Part shown: positions 48,014 through 58,019 of the stretch, piece after piece | Layout of the letters: each line of letters begins with the position of its first letter | Position numbering within the stretch: position 1 is the first letter of the stretch | The notes under the pieces: generated by a model | Told to the model about the DNA's origin: nothing | Seen by the model: only the letters and a program-made list of their open reading frames with translations | Databases searched by the model: none | From: Agromyces aureus | Lineage (GTDB): Bacteria; Actinomycetota; Actinomycetes; Actinomycetales; Microbacteriaceae | Assembly: GCF_001660485.1 (NCBI RefSeq) | Contig: NZ_CP013979.1 | Span: forward strand, 2,170,001-2,234,000 | Direction: 5' to 3' | DNA: 64,000 nucleotides | Made by a program: the position numbers and the translations under genes

Positions 48014-49210
48014 GTGACCGCCCAGATGACCAGCACCGCACCGGGATCATCGCATTCGGCCACCGAAGGACAGCACGGCCTCGTCGCGCACTCCGACGGC
48101 GCCTTCGTGCCCGTGCAGACGCGCTCCGAGCGCTTCCGCTCGGTGAACGTCGAGGACTTCGACCCCGTGCACGGCCGCGAACGCGAGTGGAAGCTCTCAC
48201 CCGTCGCCGCCTTCGCCGACCTCACCGGCGGTGAGCTCGACGGCAGCCGTCTCGGCCTCGCCGCCGAGCCCGTCGAGGGCGTCGAGCTCTCCTGGATCCC
48301 GCGCGGCGACGACCGCATCGGCCGCGCCGGCATCCCCGAGGAGCGCGCATCGGCCAACGCCTGGAGCTCGTTCGACGAGGCCCTGCTCGTGCGCGTGACC
48401 GGCGACGACGAGAAGGTCGCGGTCATCACCCGCACCGGCCTCGGCGATGCGCCGCGCGCAGCCCACACCGTGATCGAGATCGCGCCGAACAGCCGCGGCC
48501 TCGTCGTGCTCGCCGGCGAAGGCGAAGCCCGCCTCTCCGAGAACGTCGAGATCGTCGTCGGCGAGGGCGCCTCCCTCACGGTCGTCTCGCTCCAGGAGTG
48601 GGGCGACGAGGCGGTGCACCTCGGCAGCCACTTCGCCCGCATCGGCCGCGACGCGTTCCTCAAGCACATCGTCGTCTCGCTCGGCGGCAAGGTCGTGCGC
48701 GTCAACCCGTCGACCCACCTCGCCGAGCAGGGCGCCGACATCGAGGCCCTCGGCCTCTACTTCGCCGACGCCGGACAGCACCTCGAGCAGCAGGTCTTCG
48801 TGCACCACGACGCACCGCACACCCGCAGCCGCGTGACCTACAAGGGTGCACTGCAGGGCGCGGGCGCGCGCACCGTCTGGGTCGGCGACGTGCTGATCGC
48901 ACAGACCGCACCGGGCACCGACAGCTACGAGCAGAACCGCAACCTCGTGCTCACCGACGGAACGCGCGCCGACTCGGTGCCGAACCTCGAGATCGAGACG
49001 GGCGACATCGAGGGCGCCGGACACGCGAGTGCCACCGGTCGCTTCGACGACGAGCAGCTGTTCTACCTGATGGCCCGCGGCATCACCGAGGCCGAGGCGC
49101 GCCGACTCGTCGTGCGCGGCTTCCTCACCGAGATCGTCCAGAAGATCGGCTCGGCCGAGCTCGAGGAGCGGCTCATCGCCGCACTCGAGGCTGAGCTGGA
49201 AGGGCGCTGA
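48014..49210 (+). CDS. sufD: Fe-S cluster assembly protein SufD
   Basis: A 398-residue paralogue of SufB that completes the SufB-SufC2-SufD scaffold. The C-terminal half carries the shared motifs: HTRSRVTYKGAL, DSYEQNRNLVLTDG, VPNLEIETGDIEGAGHASATG (key residues E-I and H-A) and LFYLMARGITEAEARRLVVRGF. The N-terminal ~60 residues are poorly conserved. GTG at 48014 is two bases after the sufB stop; ATG at 48026 is a possible alternative. One base separates it from the ferredoxin gene. Confidence 0.94.
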   Translation: MTAQMTSTAPGSSHSATEGQHGLVAHSDGAFVPVQTRSERFRSVNVEDFDPVHGREREWKLSPVAAFADLTGGELDGSRLGLAAEPVEGVELSWIPRGDDRIGRAGIPEERASANAWSSFDEALLVRVTGDDEKVAVITRTGLGDAPRAAHTVIEIAPNSRGLVVLAGEGEARLSENVEIVVGEGASLTVVSLQEWGDEAVHLGSHFARIGRDAFLKHIVVSLGGKVVRVNPSTHLAEQGADIEALGLYFADAGQHLEQQVFVHHDAPHTRSRVTYKGALQGAGARTVWVGDVLIAQTAPGTDSYEQNRNLVLTDGTRADSVPNLEIETGDIEGAGHASATGRFDDEQLFYLMARGITEAEARRLVVRGFLTEIVQKIGSAELEERLIAALEAELEGR

Positions 49211-49211
49211 C

Positions 49212-49538
49212 GTGGCATCCGTTCGAGTCTGCTCGGTGGCCGACCTCGCTGAGAACGAGGCCTCGCGCTTCGTGCTCGAGGGCGTGCCCATCGCGGTCGT
49301 CAAGGACTCCGCGGGCGACGTGTTCGCCATCGGCGACGTCTGCACGCACGGCGACATCTCCCTCTCCGAGGGCTTCGTCGAGGACGACACCTTGGAGTGC
49401 TGGGCGCACGGGTCGAAGTTCTCGCTGAAGACCGGCAAGCCGCTCACGCTCCCCGCCTACGAACCCGTGCCCGTCTACCAGGTGCAGATCACCGACGGCG
49501 ACGTGCACATCGACCCCGCGGTCACCCTGGCCGTCTGA
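49212..49538 (+). CDS. Rieske-type [2Fe-2S] ferredoxin in the suf operon
   Basis: A 108-residue soluble Rieske protein. Its cluster ligands are CTHGD and CWAHGSKF, the CxH...CxxH pattern, near residues 45 and 65. It resembles the small ferredoxin components of non-heme oxygenases and NirD. Lying between sufD and sufC, it may supply electrons for cluster assembly or be a co-regulated client; this is inference. The GTG start is one base after the sufD stop, so it is surely co-translated with the operon. Confidence 0.9.
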   Translation: MASVRVCSVADLAENEASRFVLEGVPIAVVKDSAGDVFAIGDVCTHGDISLSEGFVEDDTLECWAHGSKFSLKTGKPLTLPAYEPVPVYQVQITDGDVHIDPAVTLAV

Positions 49539-49588
49539 ATCAGTTTCCGGCCCGTGCGGCCGATCAACGAAAGAGAATCCTCAACACC

Positions 49589-50356
<768 letters not shown>

Positions 50357-50363
50357 GCACAGG

Positions 50364-50369
50364 TAGAAT
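50364..50369 (+). promoter_or_regulatory. -10 box of a leaderless promoter (sufT-like gene)
   Basis: TAGAAT ends seven bases before the ATG at 50377, giving the last suf gene a possible promoter of its own. Confidence 0.5.
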
Positions 50370-50376
50370 CCCGATC

Positions 50377-50706
50377 ATGGCCACCTCACTCGCACCAGAG
50401 CGCTACGACGAGGTTCAAGAGGCGCTGAAGGACGTCGTCGACCCCGAACTCGGCGTCAACGTCGTCGACCTCGGCCTCATCTACGACCTCGGCTGGGATG
50501 ACGAGAACAACGCGCTGATCATCCATATGACGCTCACGAGCGCCGGCTGCCCGCTCACCGACGTGCTCGAGGAGCAGACCGCCGAGGCGCTCGACGGGGT
50601 CGTCGAGGCGTTCCGCATCAACTGGGTGTGGATGCCGCCGTGGGGCCCCGAGCGCATCACCGACGACGGGCGCGACATGATGCGCGCGCTCGGCTTCGCC
50701 ATCTGA
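50377..50706 (+). CDS. Metal-sulfur cluster assembly factor (SufT/MIP18 family)
   Basis: A 109-residue MIP18/DUF59 protein thought to help mature Fe-S proteins. The signature DPELGVNVVDLGLIYDL is near residue 21. The conserved cysteine is in TLTSAGCPLTD, and the C-terminal motif reads VWMPPWGPERIT. It ends the suf operon. No cysteine desulfurase (SufS) or SufU gene lies between sufC and this gene, unlike the sufBDCSUT order of many actinobacteria. Confidence 0.93.
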   Translation: MATSLAPERYDEVQEALKDVVDPELGVNVVDLGLIYDLGWDDENNALIIHMTLTSAGCPLTDVLEEQTAEALDGVVEAFRINWVWMPPWGPERITDDGRDMMRALGFAI

Positions 50707-50727
50707 GGCGCTTCGCCACTCGATTCA

Positions 50728-50764
50728 CGGATGCCCCGTGCAGCTCGCCTGCACGGGGCATCCG
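50728..50764. terminator. Bidirectional terminator between the suf operon and the M3 peptidase
   Basis: CGGATGCCCCGTGCAG pairs perfectly over 16 bases with CTGCACGGGGCATCCG around a CTCGC loop, between convergent genes. The third terminator in the window built on CGGATGCC. Confidence 0.85.
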
Positions 50765-50803
50765 CCGTTGCAGCGGGGTCCGGCCCCCGAGTTGCTCGAC
50801 CCC

Positions 50804-52843
50804 TCAGCCGAGCCCACGGCGAGCCAGCAGCGGGGCGATCGACACGTCGCGTCCGAGCAGCGCCCTGATCGACTCCCGCGGATCACGGGAGCCACCCGGT
50901 GCCAGGATCTCGCGCCGGAACCGGTCGCCGTTCTCGCGGGTCGCACCACCGTTGGCTTCGAACCACGCCATGATGTCGGCGCCGGGCACCTCGCTCCAGA
51001 TGTACGAGTAGTAGCCCGCGTCGTACCCGCCCGCGAACACGTGCGCGAAGTACGTGCTCGCGTAGCGCGGCGGCACGAGCGGATGCGCGAGGCCCGCCGT
51101 CGCGAGTGCCTCGGCCTCGAACGCCGCCACGTCGTCGACCGCGGATCCGGGCCGCAGCCCATGCCACGCCTGGTCGAGCGCGGCCGCGGCGAGGTACTCG
51201 GCGGTGGAGAAGCCCGACTCGACACCCGCGGTCGCCTGCAGCCGTTCGGCGAGGTGCTGCGGCATCCGCTCGCCCGTCTCGTGGTGCACGGCGAAGTTCG
51301 CGAGGATCTCGGGGCGGATGAGCCACAGCTCGTTCACCTGGCTCGGCAACTCGACGAAGTCGCGGAACACCCGGGTGCCGGACTGCGACGGGAACCGCGT
51401 TCGCGCGAGGAGCCCGTGCAACGCGTGCCCGAACTCGTGGAAGAGCGTGCCGGCCTCGTCGAACGTGAGCAGCGTCGGCTCGCCCTCGGCGGGCTTCGGG
51501 ATGTTCAGGTTGTTGACCACGACCGGCAGCAGGCCCGTGAGCTCGGATTGCTCGACGAGGGAACTCATCCAGGCGCCGCCGCGCTTGGAGTCGCGCGTGT
51601 AGGGGTCGAGCAGGTAGAGCCCGACCTGCGCGCCGTCCTCCTCGAAGACCTCGTAGACGCGCGTGTCGGGGTGGTAGCCGATGAGGTCGGGGCGGGAGGC
51701 GAAACGCAACCCGTAGAGCAGTGCCGCCGCATGGAACACCCCGTCGACGAGCACGCGTTCGAACTCGAGGTACCGACGCACCTCCGCCGGGTCGAGGGCG
51801 TCGCGCTCGGCCGAGACGTGCTCGGCGAGCAGCGCCCAGTCGGATGCCTCGACCGACCGGGCTCCGATGCTCACCGCCAGCGCGGCGAGCTCGTCGCGTT
51901 CGCGCTCGACGTTGCGCATCGCGGGCGCGGTGAGTTCGGAGAGGAGGGCGGCGACCGCCTCCGGGCTGCCGGCCGTCTGCCCGGCGGTCACGGCCGCGGC
52001 GTGCGAGGCGAACCCGAGCAGGCCGGCACGCTCGGCGCGCAGCCGGACGATCTCGAGGAGGGTCTCCCGCGTATCGTGTGATCCGCCGCGAATGCCTCGG
52101 GCACGCGAGGCGGCGAGCAGGTCGTCGCGGGTCGCGTCGTCGGTGAGCGAGGCGAGCGCAGGCTGCCCGGTCGGCAGCACGAGCGTCAGGAGCCAACCAT
52201 CGAGGCCGCGCGCCTCGGCGGACGCACGTGCGGCCGAGATCGCGCCCGCGTCGAGGCCCGCGAGGCGCAGCTCATCGGTCACGTGGAGCGCGAGGTCGTT
52301 CGTATCGGCGAGCAGGTGCTGCTGGAACGCGGTCGTGAGCACCGACAGGCGTTCGTTCACCTCGCCGAGCCGCGCCCTGCTGACGTCGTCGAGCGCCGTT
52401 CCCGCGAGCAGCGCCTCGTGATGCGCGCGCTCGACGAGATATCGCTCGTCGGGTGCGAGATCGAGCTCGTCTCGACGGTCGAAGATCTGCCGGATGCGGG
52501 CGAACAGCCGTTGATCGAGGCTGATGGCGTCGCGGTGGGCCGCCAGCAGGGGAGCGAATCGGGCGTCGAGCGCCTCGAGTTCCTCGTCGGTGTCGGCCGA
52601 GCTCGCGTTCTCGAAGACCGCGAGCACCCGGTCGAGCGCGAGCGCCGACCGCTCGAGCGGCAGCATCGTGTTCTGGAACGTCGGCTCGGCCGGATCGCTC
52701 GCGATCGCCTCGATGTCGCGCCGCTGGCCGGCCATCGCCTGCTCGAGCGCCTCCGCGTAGTGCTCGGCACGGATGAGGCCGAACAGCGGGAGCGCGTAGG
52801 GGAGCGGGCTCGGTTCGATCAGCGGGTTCGTGACGGCATCCAT
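50804..52843 (-). CDS. M3 family metallopeptidase (Dcp/oligopeptidase A-like)
   Basis: A 679-residue zinc peptidase. The active-site helix is FHEFGHALH near residue 465 with the third ligand Glu in the following ELPSQVNE block. The C-terminal FAGGYDAGYYSYIWSEV is the peptidyl-dipeptidase Dcp signature. There is no signal peptide, so it probably trims short peptides in the cytoplasm. Length and motifs fit Dcp or oligopeptidase A; exact specificity cannot be read. ATG start at 52843. It appears to be a single-gene unit ending at a shared terminator. Confidence 0.93.
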   Translation of the reverse strand: MDAVTNPLIEPSPLPYALPLFGLIRAEHYAEALEQAMAGQRRDIEAIASDPAEPTFQNTMLPLERSALALDRVLAVFENASSADTDEELEALDARFAPLLAAHRDAISLDQRLFARIRQIFDRRDELDLAPDERYLVERAHHEALLAGTALDDVSRARLGEVNERLSVLTTAFQQHLLADTNDLALHVTDELRLAGLDAGAISAARASAEARGLDGWLLTLVLPTGQPALASLTDDATRDDLLAASRARGIRGGSHDTRETLLEIVRLRAERAGLLGFASHAAAVTAGQTAGSPEAVAALLSELTAPAMRNVERERDELAALAVSIGARSVEASDWALLAEHVSAERDALDPAEVRRYLEFERVLVDGVFHAAALLYGLRFASRPDLIGYHPDTRVYEVFEEDGAQVGLYLLDPYTRDSKRGGAWMSSLVEQSELTGLLPVVVNNLNIPKPAEGEPTLLTFDEAGTLFHEFGHALHGLLARTRFPSQSGTRVFRDFVELPSQVNELWLIRPEILANFAVHHETGERMPQHLAERLQATAGVESGFSTAEYLAAAALDQAWHGLRPGSAVDDVAAFEAEALATAGLAHPLVPPRYASTYFAHVFAGGYDAGYYSYIWSEVPGADIMAWFEANGGATRENGDRFRREILAPGGSRDPRESIRALLGRDVSIAPLLARRGLG

Positions 52844-52973
52844 CAGGCGACCCTACCGGCAGGGCGTCCGAGGATGAACGCCACCGGCCCCCGGCGGACC
52901 CCTGCGCTCGCACACCTGGCCCACAACGCAGGGCCGCAAGACGTGATCATCGCGCGCGGCTGAGCCGATCAGC

Positions 52974-53204
52974 TCACCACTCGTCGGTGTCGGCCTCGTC
53001 GCTGTGCGGCTCGATCACGCCCGCGAGCGTGACCCGGGTGCCGTCGTCGAGTTCGGCGATCGGTCGCCCCTCGAGCCAGGTCAGCGTCCAGTGGCCCGCG
53101 GCATCCGCTCGCGCGGCCTCGAGCGCGGCGATCTGCTCGCGCAGTTCCGCCGGTACCGAGACCGGCGGCTGCGCGCCGAACGCCCACCGGGTTCCGAGCT
53201 GCAT
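52974..53204 (-). CDS. Small hypothetical protein downstream of GNAT
   Basis: A 76-residue soluble protein that I do not recognise. It begins QLGTRWAFGAQPPVSVP, has a helical middle (ELREQIAALEAARADAAG) and then a beta-rich segment with W-T-L-T-W-L-E-G-R-P and DDGTRVTLAG, ending in a run of acidic residues. The ATG overlaps the stop of the GNAT gene by one base (TGATG), so the two are co-translated. The codon bias matches the neighbours, which supports a real gene. No cysteines, no membrane segment. Confidence 0.65.
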   Translation of the reverse strand: MQLGTRWAFGAQPPVSVPAELREQIAALEAARADAAGHWTLTWLEGRPIAELDDGTRVTLAGVIEPHSDEADTDEW

Positions 53205-53650
53205 CAGGCGTGCATCTCGTAGGTGACCCAACTCGTTCGGGTCGCGACCTCGTCGTAGATGCGCTGCGCGTACTCGTTGTCGGCCGCGGTGATCCACGAG
53301 ACCCCGGCCGAGCCGATCTCGGCGGCACGGGCGTGCACGTACTCGATCAGCGAACGGCCGAGCCCCGAACCGCGTGCCTCGTCGGCGACGTACAGGTCGT
53401 CGAGGTACATGCCCTTCGTGGCCGACAGGCTGTCGGGAACCACGCGGTAGTGCACGAGCCCGACGGGCTTGCCCTCATCGTCGACCGCGAACGCCGCCTG
53501 CAGCGGGTCGTGCTCATCGCGGATCCAGTTCCAGACGATGAGCGCCTTGGCGTCGTCGAGCTCGGTCTCGTAGAACCGGCAGTACGCCTCGAACAATGGC
53601 AGCCAGCCGAAGAAGTCCTCTTCGGTGGAAGGTCGGATCTCGTGTGTCAT
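53204..53650 (-). CDS. GNAT family N-acetyltransferase
   Basis: A 148-residue acetyl-CoA-dependent acetyltransferase. The acetyl-CoA loop is the YVADEARGSGLGRSLIEYV block near residue 88, with the preceding LDDLYV strand and the C-terminal ADNEYAQRIYDE helix. The substrate is unknown; it could be a small amine or a protein N-terminus. A GGGGGG tract serves as ribosome binding site. It starts eight bases after valS and overlaps the small gene downstream, forming a valS-GNAT-unknown transcription unit. Confidence 0.88.
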   Translation of the reverse strand: MTHEIRPSTEEDFFGWLPLFEAYCRFYETELDDAKALIVWNWIRDEHDPLQAAFAVDDEGKPVGLVHYRVVPDSLSATKGMYLDDLYVADEARGSGLGRSLIEYVHARAAEIGSAGVSWITAADNEYAQRIYDEVATRTSWVTYEMHA

Positions 53651-53658
53651 GGGCCCCC

Positions 53659-56241
53659 CTAAGCCTCGGGCGTTTCAAGTTCGATGTCGCGGACCTCGAA
53701 GTCGTCGCCTTCGACGAACGAGAGCTCTGCGATGCGCCCCACCGCACGCAGGTCCGATGCGACGGCCGTGAGCAGAGCCACGGTCGCTGCGGGTGCGGCG
53801 ATGACCGCACGGGTGACGGGTGTCTTCTGCGATGCCTTCGCGGCGGTCTTCGCACGACGGATGCCGGTCAGCGCGAGACTCGAGACCACGAGCAGCTCGG
53901 TTCCGGCTTCGCCGCGGGCGGCGAGCTCGTCGGGCGTCGGCCAGGCCGCGTGGTGCACCGAGCCCTCGTTGGACCAGCTCCAGACCTCTTCGGTCGCGAA
54001 CGGGATCACGGGCGCGAAGAGGCGCAGCAGCACCGAGAGCGCGGTCTTGAGTGCGGCGACGGCGGACGCCTGCTCGGCGCTGGGCTCGCCGTAGGCGCGC
54101 TCCTTCACGAGCTCGAGGTAGTCGTCGCAGAACGTCCAGAAGAAGGTCTCGGAGAGCTCGAGCGCACGCGCGTGGTCGTAGGACTCGAGCGACTTCGTGG
54201 CCTTCGCGACGACCTCGGCGAGCTCGGCGAGCATGCTGCGATCGACGGGCTCGGTGACGGCGGCATCCGCTGCGCCCTCGAATCCGAGGATGAACTTCGC
54301 GGCGTTCAGCACCTTGATGGCGAGGCGTCGGCCGATCTTCACCTGCGTCGGGTTCTGCGGGTCGAACGACGCATCGGTGCCGAGGCGCGAGGACGCGGCC
54401 CAGTAGCGCACCGCGTCGGAGCCGTGCTGTTCGAGCAGGCCCGCCGGGGTCACGACGTTGCCCTTCGACTTCGACATCTTCTTGCGGTCGGGGTCGACGA
54501 TGAAGCCCGAGATCGCCGCGTTCGCCCAAGGAGCCGAGCCGTGCTCGAGCTCGGCGCGGAGCGTGGAGCTGAACAGCCAGGTGCGGATGATGTCCTGGCC
54601 CTGCGGACGCAGCGAGTACGGGTAGACGAGGTCGAAGAGCTCGGGGTCGCGCTCCCAGCCGCCCGCGAGCTGAGGGGTCAGCGACGAGGTCGCCCACGTG
54701 TCCATGACGTCGTGCTCGCCGATGAAGCCGCCGGGTGCGCCGCGCTGGGCCTCGTCGAAACCGGGCGCGGGCGCCGACGACGGGTCGACGGGCAGGAGGT
54801 CGCGCGTGGCGACGATGGGCTCGTCGAACTTCGGGTCGCCGGCCTCGTCGAGGGGGTACCACACCGGGATCGGCACGCCGAAGAAGCGCTGGCGCGACAC
54901 GAGCCAGTCGCCCGAGAGGCCGCCGACCCAGTTCTCGTAGCGCACGCGCATGAAGTCGGGGTGCCAGTCGATGCCGCGGCCGTGCTCGAGCAGGCGTTCC
55001 TTGAGGCCGGCGTCGCGGGCCCCGTTGCTGATGTACCACTGGCGCGTGGAGACGATCTCGAGCGGGCGGTCGCCCTTCTCGAAGAACTTCACGGGGTGGG
55101 TGATCGCCTTCGGCTCGCCGAGCAGGTCGCCCGAGGCGCGAAGCAGGTCGACGACGGCCTGCTTGGCCGAGAACGCGGTCTTGCCGGCGATCTCGGCGAA
55201 CGCGGCGCGGCCGGCTTCGCTCGTGATGGCGTCGGGGGCGTCGGCGACGATGCGGCCGTCGAAGCCCATGATCGCGCGGTTCGGCAGGTCGAGTTCGCGC
55301 CACCAGACGACGTCGGTGACGTCGCCGAAGGTGCAGATCATGGCGATGCCGGTGCCCTTGTCCTTCTGGGCGAGGTGGTGCGCGAGCACGGGCACCTCGA
55401 CGCCGAACACGGGGCTCGTGACGGTCGTGCCGAAGAGCGGCTGGTAGCGCTCGTCGTCGGGGTGCGCGACGAGGGCGACGCACGCCGCGATGAGCTCGGG
55501 GCGGCTCGTCTCGATCTCGATCGTGCCGCCGTCGGGACGGTGGAACGACACGCGGTGGTAGTGGCCGGGCTGCTCGCGGTCTTCGAGCTCGGCCTGGGCG
55601 ACGGCCGTGCGGAACGTGACGTCCCACAGGGTGGGCGCGAGCGCCTGGTAGGCCTCGCCGCGCTCGACGTTGCGCACGAAGGCGAGCTGCGAGGTGAAGA
55701 TCGCCTCGTCGGCGATGGTGCGGTAGCTCTGCTTCCAGTCGACCGAGAGGCCGAGCGTGCGCCAGAGCGCCTCGAACTGCTTCTCGTCTTCGACCGTGAG
55801 GCGCTCGCACAGCTCGATGAAGTTGCGGCGGCTGATGGGCTTCTGGTCCGCCGCCTTGGTCGACTTGCCGTCGCCGCCCTCGAACGGCGGCACGAAGCCG
55901 GCCTCGTAGGGGAGGGTGGGGTCGCAGCGCACGCCGTAGTAGTTCTGCACACGGCGCTCGGTGGGCAGGCCGTTGTCGTCCCAGCCCATCGGGTAGAACA
56001 CGTGGCGGCCGCGCATGCGCTGGAATCGCGCCATGACGTCGGTGTGCGTGTACGAGAACACGTGGCCGATGTGCAGCGAACCGGAGGCCGTGGGCGGAGG
56101 CGTGTCGATCGAGTAGATCGTCTCGCGGGTGGCATCTGCGCGGGGGAAGTCGTAGACCCCGTCGCGCTCCCATGCGTCGGCCCAGTCCGTTTCGAGCCCT
56201 TCGAGGGCGGGCTTGTCGGGAATGCGCGACGTGTCGGTCAT
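53659..56241 (-). CDS. valS: Valine--tRNA ligase
   Basis: An 860-residue class I aminoacyl-tRNA synthetase charging tRNA-Val. The adenylate motif is ASGSLHIGHVFSYTHTD (HIGH) near residue 55, and DRKKMSKSKGN (KMSKS) is near residue 580. The CP1 editing domain with TSRPELIAACVAL and the anticodon-binding helical domain follow. The PPPTASGSLHIGH and MGWDDNGLPTERRVQNYYGV blocks indicate ValS rather than IleS or LeuS. ATG at 56241 is chosen; the frame stays open upstream through the ABC genes by chance. A TAGGCT -10 lies at 56312-56307. No T-box leader is seen before it. Confidence 0.95.
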   Translation of the reverse strand: MTDTSRIPDKPALEGLETDWADAWERDGVYDFPRADATRETIYSIDTPPPTASGSLHIGHVFSYTHTDVMARFQRMRGRHVFYPMGWDDNGLPTERRVQNYYGVRCDPTLPYEAGFVPPFEGGDGKSTKAADQKPISRRNFIELCERLTVEDEKQFEALWRTLGLSVDWKQSYRTIADEAIFTSQLAFVRNVERGEAYQALAPTLWDVTFRTAVAQAELEDREQPGHYHRVSFHRPDGGTIEIETSRPELIAACVALVAHPDDERYQPLFGTTVTSPVFGVEVPVLAHHLAQKDKGTGIAMICTFGDVTDVVWWRELDLPNRAIMGFDGRIVADAPDAITSEAGRAAFAEIAGKTAFSAKQAVVDLLRASGDLLGEPKAITHPVKFFEKGDRPLEIVSTRQWYISNGARDAGLKERLLEHGRGIDWHPDFMRVRYENWVGGLSGDWLVSRQRFFGVPIPVWYPLDEAGDPKFDEPIVATRDLLPVDPSSAPAPGFDEAQRGAPGGFIGEHDVMDTWATSSLTPQLAGGWERDPELFDLVYPYSLRPQGQDIIRTWLFSSTLRAELEHGSAPWANAAISGFIVDPDRKKMSKSKGNVVTPAGLLEQHGSDAVRYWAASSRLGTDASFDPQNPTQVKIGRRLAIKVLNAAKFILGFEGAADAAVTEPVDRSMLAELAEVVAKATKSLESYDHARALELSETFFWTFCDDYLELVKERAYGEPSAEQASAVAALKTALSVLLRLFAPVIPFATEEVWSWSNEGSVHHAAWPTPDELAARGEAGTELLVVSSLALTGIRRAKTAAKASQKTPVTRAVIAAPAATVALLTAVASDLRAVGRIAELSFVEGDDFEVRDIELETPEA

Positions 56242-56306
56242 GATGCTCCGGTTCGATATCGGCGGCACCGAGTCAATGGTGAGGTGCCTGAATGTGAGAA
56301 CGCTCA

Positions 56307-56312
56307 AGCCTA
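56307..56312 (-). promoter_or_regulatory. -10 box of valS, overlapping the upstream stop codon
   Basis: TAGGCT on the minus strand begins at the TAG stop of the ABC ATPase gene, 65 bases before the valS ATG. Confidence 0.45.
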
Positions 56313-58019
56313 GCGGAACCCGGCCGACCCATCGCCGCGCACGAGCCGCGGCGAGTCCCTGATCAGCGCCGCGGTGACCTCCTGCTCCGGCGCGGTGAAC
56401 ACGCGCTCGGCGTCGCCCTGCTCGACGATGCGGCCGCCTCGCATGACCGCCACGGTGTCGCTCATGTGGCGGATCACGCCGAGGTCGTGCGAGATGAAGA
56501 GCATCGCGAGGCCGTGCTCGCGCTGGATCTCGTCGAACAGGTCGAGCACGCGCGCCTGCACGGTCGCGTCGAGTGCCGAGACGGGTTCGTCGCACACGAG
56601 CACGTCGGGGGACCCGGCCAGGGCGCGGGCGATGGCCACGCGCTGGCGCTGGCCTCCCGAGAGGGCGAGCGGATGCCGCGGCGCGGCGTCGGCCGGCACG
56701 TGCACCTGGTCGAGCAGGGCCGTGACCGCGGCATCCGACGCCTCGCGTTCCGCGGCGGCGAGGGCGTCTCCGAGGATCCGTCGCACACTCCAGCGGGGGT
56801 CGAACGAGCCGAACGCGTCCTGGTAGACGGCGCCGACGCGTGCCCGTCGGCTGCGACGGTCGCGTTCGGGCAGCGGGGACCAGGGCTCCCCGCCGAGCCG
56901 CACCTCGCCGGCGTCGGGCACGACGAGACCGAGGGCCAGGCGCGCGAGGGTGGTCTTGCCCGAACCCGATTCGCCGACGAGGCCGAGGGTTCGGCCCGCG
57001 TCGACGCGGAACGAGACGTCCTGCACCGCATGCGTGGTGCCCGCGCCTGCGGGGAACGACTTCAAGAGGGCGAGGCCCTCGAGGGCCGGCACCGGCGGAA
57101 GGGCCTGCGCGGGATCTCGCGGTGCATCCGGCCCGGGCGAGGATGAGTCCGCCTGCGATGCGGTCGTCGCAGCCTCGGGGTCGAGCGGGCGATCCCGAAC
57201 GACGAGCCGCACCCCGCGCGGCACCTCGGTCGGCACAGCCTCGATCAGGGCGCGCGTGACCGGATGCCGCGGCGCGCCGAGGATCTCGGCCGTCGGCCCG
57301 TGCTCGACCACGACGCCGTCGTCGAGCACGATCACCGTGTCGGCGATGCGTGAGACGACGGCGAGGTCGTGACTGATGAGCAGCACGCCGGTGCCGCGGG
57401 ACCGGGCCTCGTCGAGCAGTGCGAGCACGCGGGCCTGCACGCCGACGTCGAGCGCGGTCGTCGGTTCGTCGGCGATGAGCAGCGGCGGGTCGAGGGCGAG
57501 CGCGGAGGCGATCAACGCCCGTTGGCGCATTCCGCCTGAGAGCTCGCCCGAACGCCGGTCGACGGTGATCGTGGGATGCGGCATGCCGACGAGTTCGAGC
57601 AGTTCGATCGCCCTGGCGCGGGCGGCGGCGTGCGACATCCGTCGATGGATGCGGAGCGGATCGCCGATCTCGCGGCCGATCGACCGCAGCGGATCGAGCG
57701 ACACGAGCGCATCCTGCAGCACGAGCCCGACGCCGACGCCGCGCGTTCGACGCCACTCGCGCTCGCTCGCGTCGCGGCGGTCGGAGCCGGCGACGATGAG
57801 GCGATCGGCCCGCACTCGCGCGCCCCCGCCGGCGAGGCCCAGCAGCGCGCGCGCCGTGACGGACTTGCCCGACCCCGACTCGCCGACGATCGCGACGCAC
57901 GTGCCGGCCTCGACGGTGAGGTCGACGCCGTGCACGACCTCCACGGCGCCGCGCGCATCTCGCCCGGCGCCGCCGAAGCTCACCGAGAGCCCACGGACCT
58001 CGAGCACCGGGGCGGTCAT
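56310..58019 (-). CDS. Peptide-type ABC importer, fused double ATPase
   Basis: A 569-residue protein joining two ABC ATPases of the DppD and DppF type in one chain. The first module (1-270) has GESGSGKS, LSGGMRQRALIA and LIADEPTTALD. The second (about 300-569) has GESGSGKTT, LSGGQRQRVAIA and LVCDEPVSALD. A Pro/Ala-rich linker of about 40 residues joins them. It would power the two permeases encoded just upstream. The ATG overlaps the stop of the second permease by four bases. Substrate class (peptides, nickel or sugars) cannot be decided from the ATPase. Confidence 0.93.
   Translation of the reverse strand: MTAPVLEVRGLSVSFGGAGRDARGAVEVVHGVDLTVEAGTCVAIVGESGSGKSVTARALLGLAGGGARVRADRLIVAGSDRRDASEREWRRTRGVGVGLVLQDALVSLDPLRSIGREIGDPLRIHRRMSHAAARARAIELLELVGMPHPTITVDRRSGELSGGMRQRALIASALALDPPLLIADEPTTALDVGVQARVLALLDEARSRGTGVLLISHDLAVVSRIADTVIVLDDGVVVEHGPTAEILGAPRHPVTRALIEAVPTEVPRGVRLVVRDRPLDPEAATTASQADSSSPGPDAPRDPAQALPPVPALEGLALLKSFPAGAGTTHAVQDVSFRVDAGRTLGLVGESGSGKTTLARLALGLVVPDAGEVRLGGEPWSPLPERDRRSRRARVGAVYQDAFGSFDPRWSVRRILGDALAAAEREASDAAVTALLDQVHVPADAAPRHPLALSGGQRQRVAIARALAGSPDVLVCDEPVSALDATVQARVLDLFDEIQREHGLAMLFISHDLGVIRHMSDTVAVMRGGRIVEQGDAERVFTAPEQEVTAALIRDSPRLVRGDGSAGFR

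Noticed and set aside
56242..56309. T-box leader before valS
   Set aside because: Only ~65 bases are available and none of the T-box blocks seen at 63856-64000 is present.
53596..56313. A 905-codon plus-strand open frame opposite valS
   Set aside because: Lies entirely antisense to a clearly conserved synthetase; low-complexity composition and no motif.
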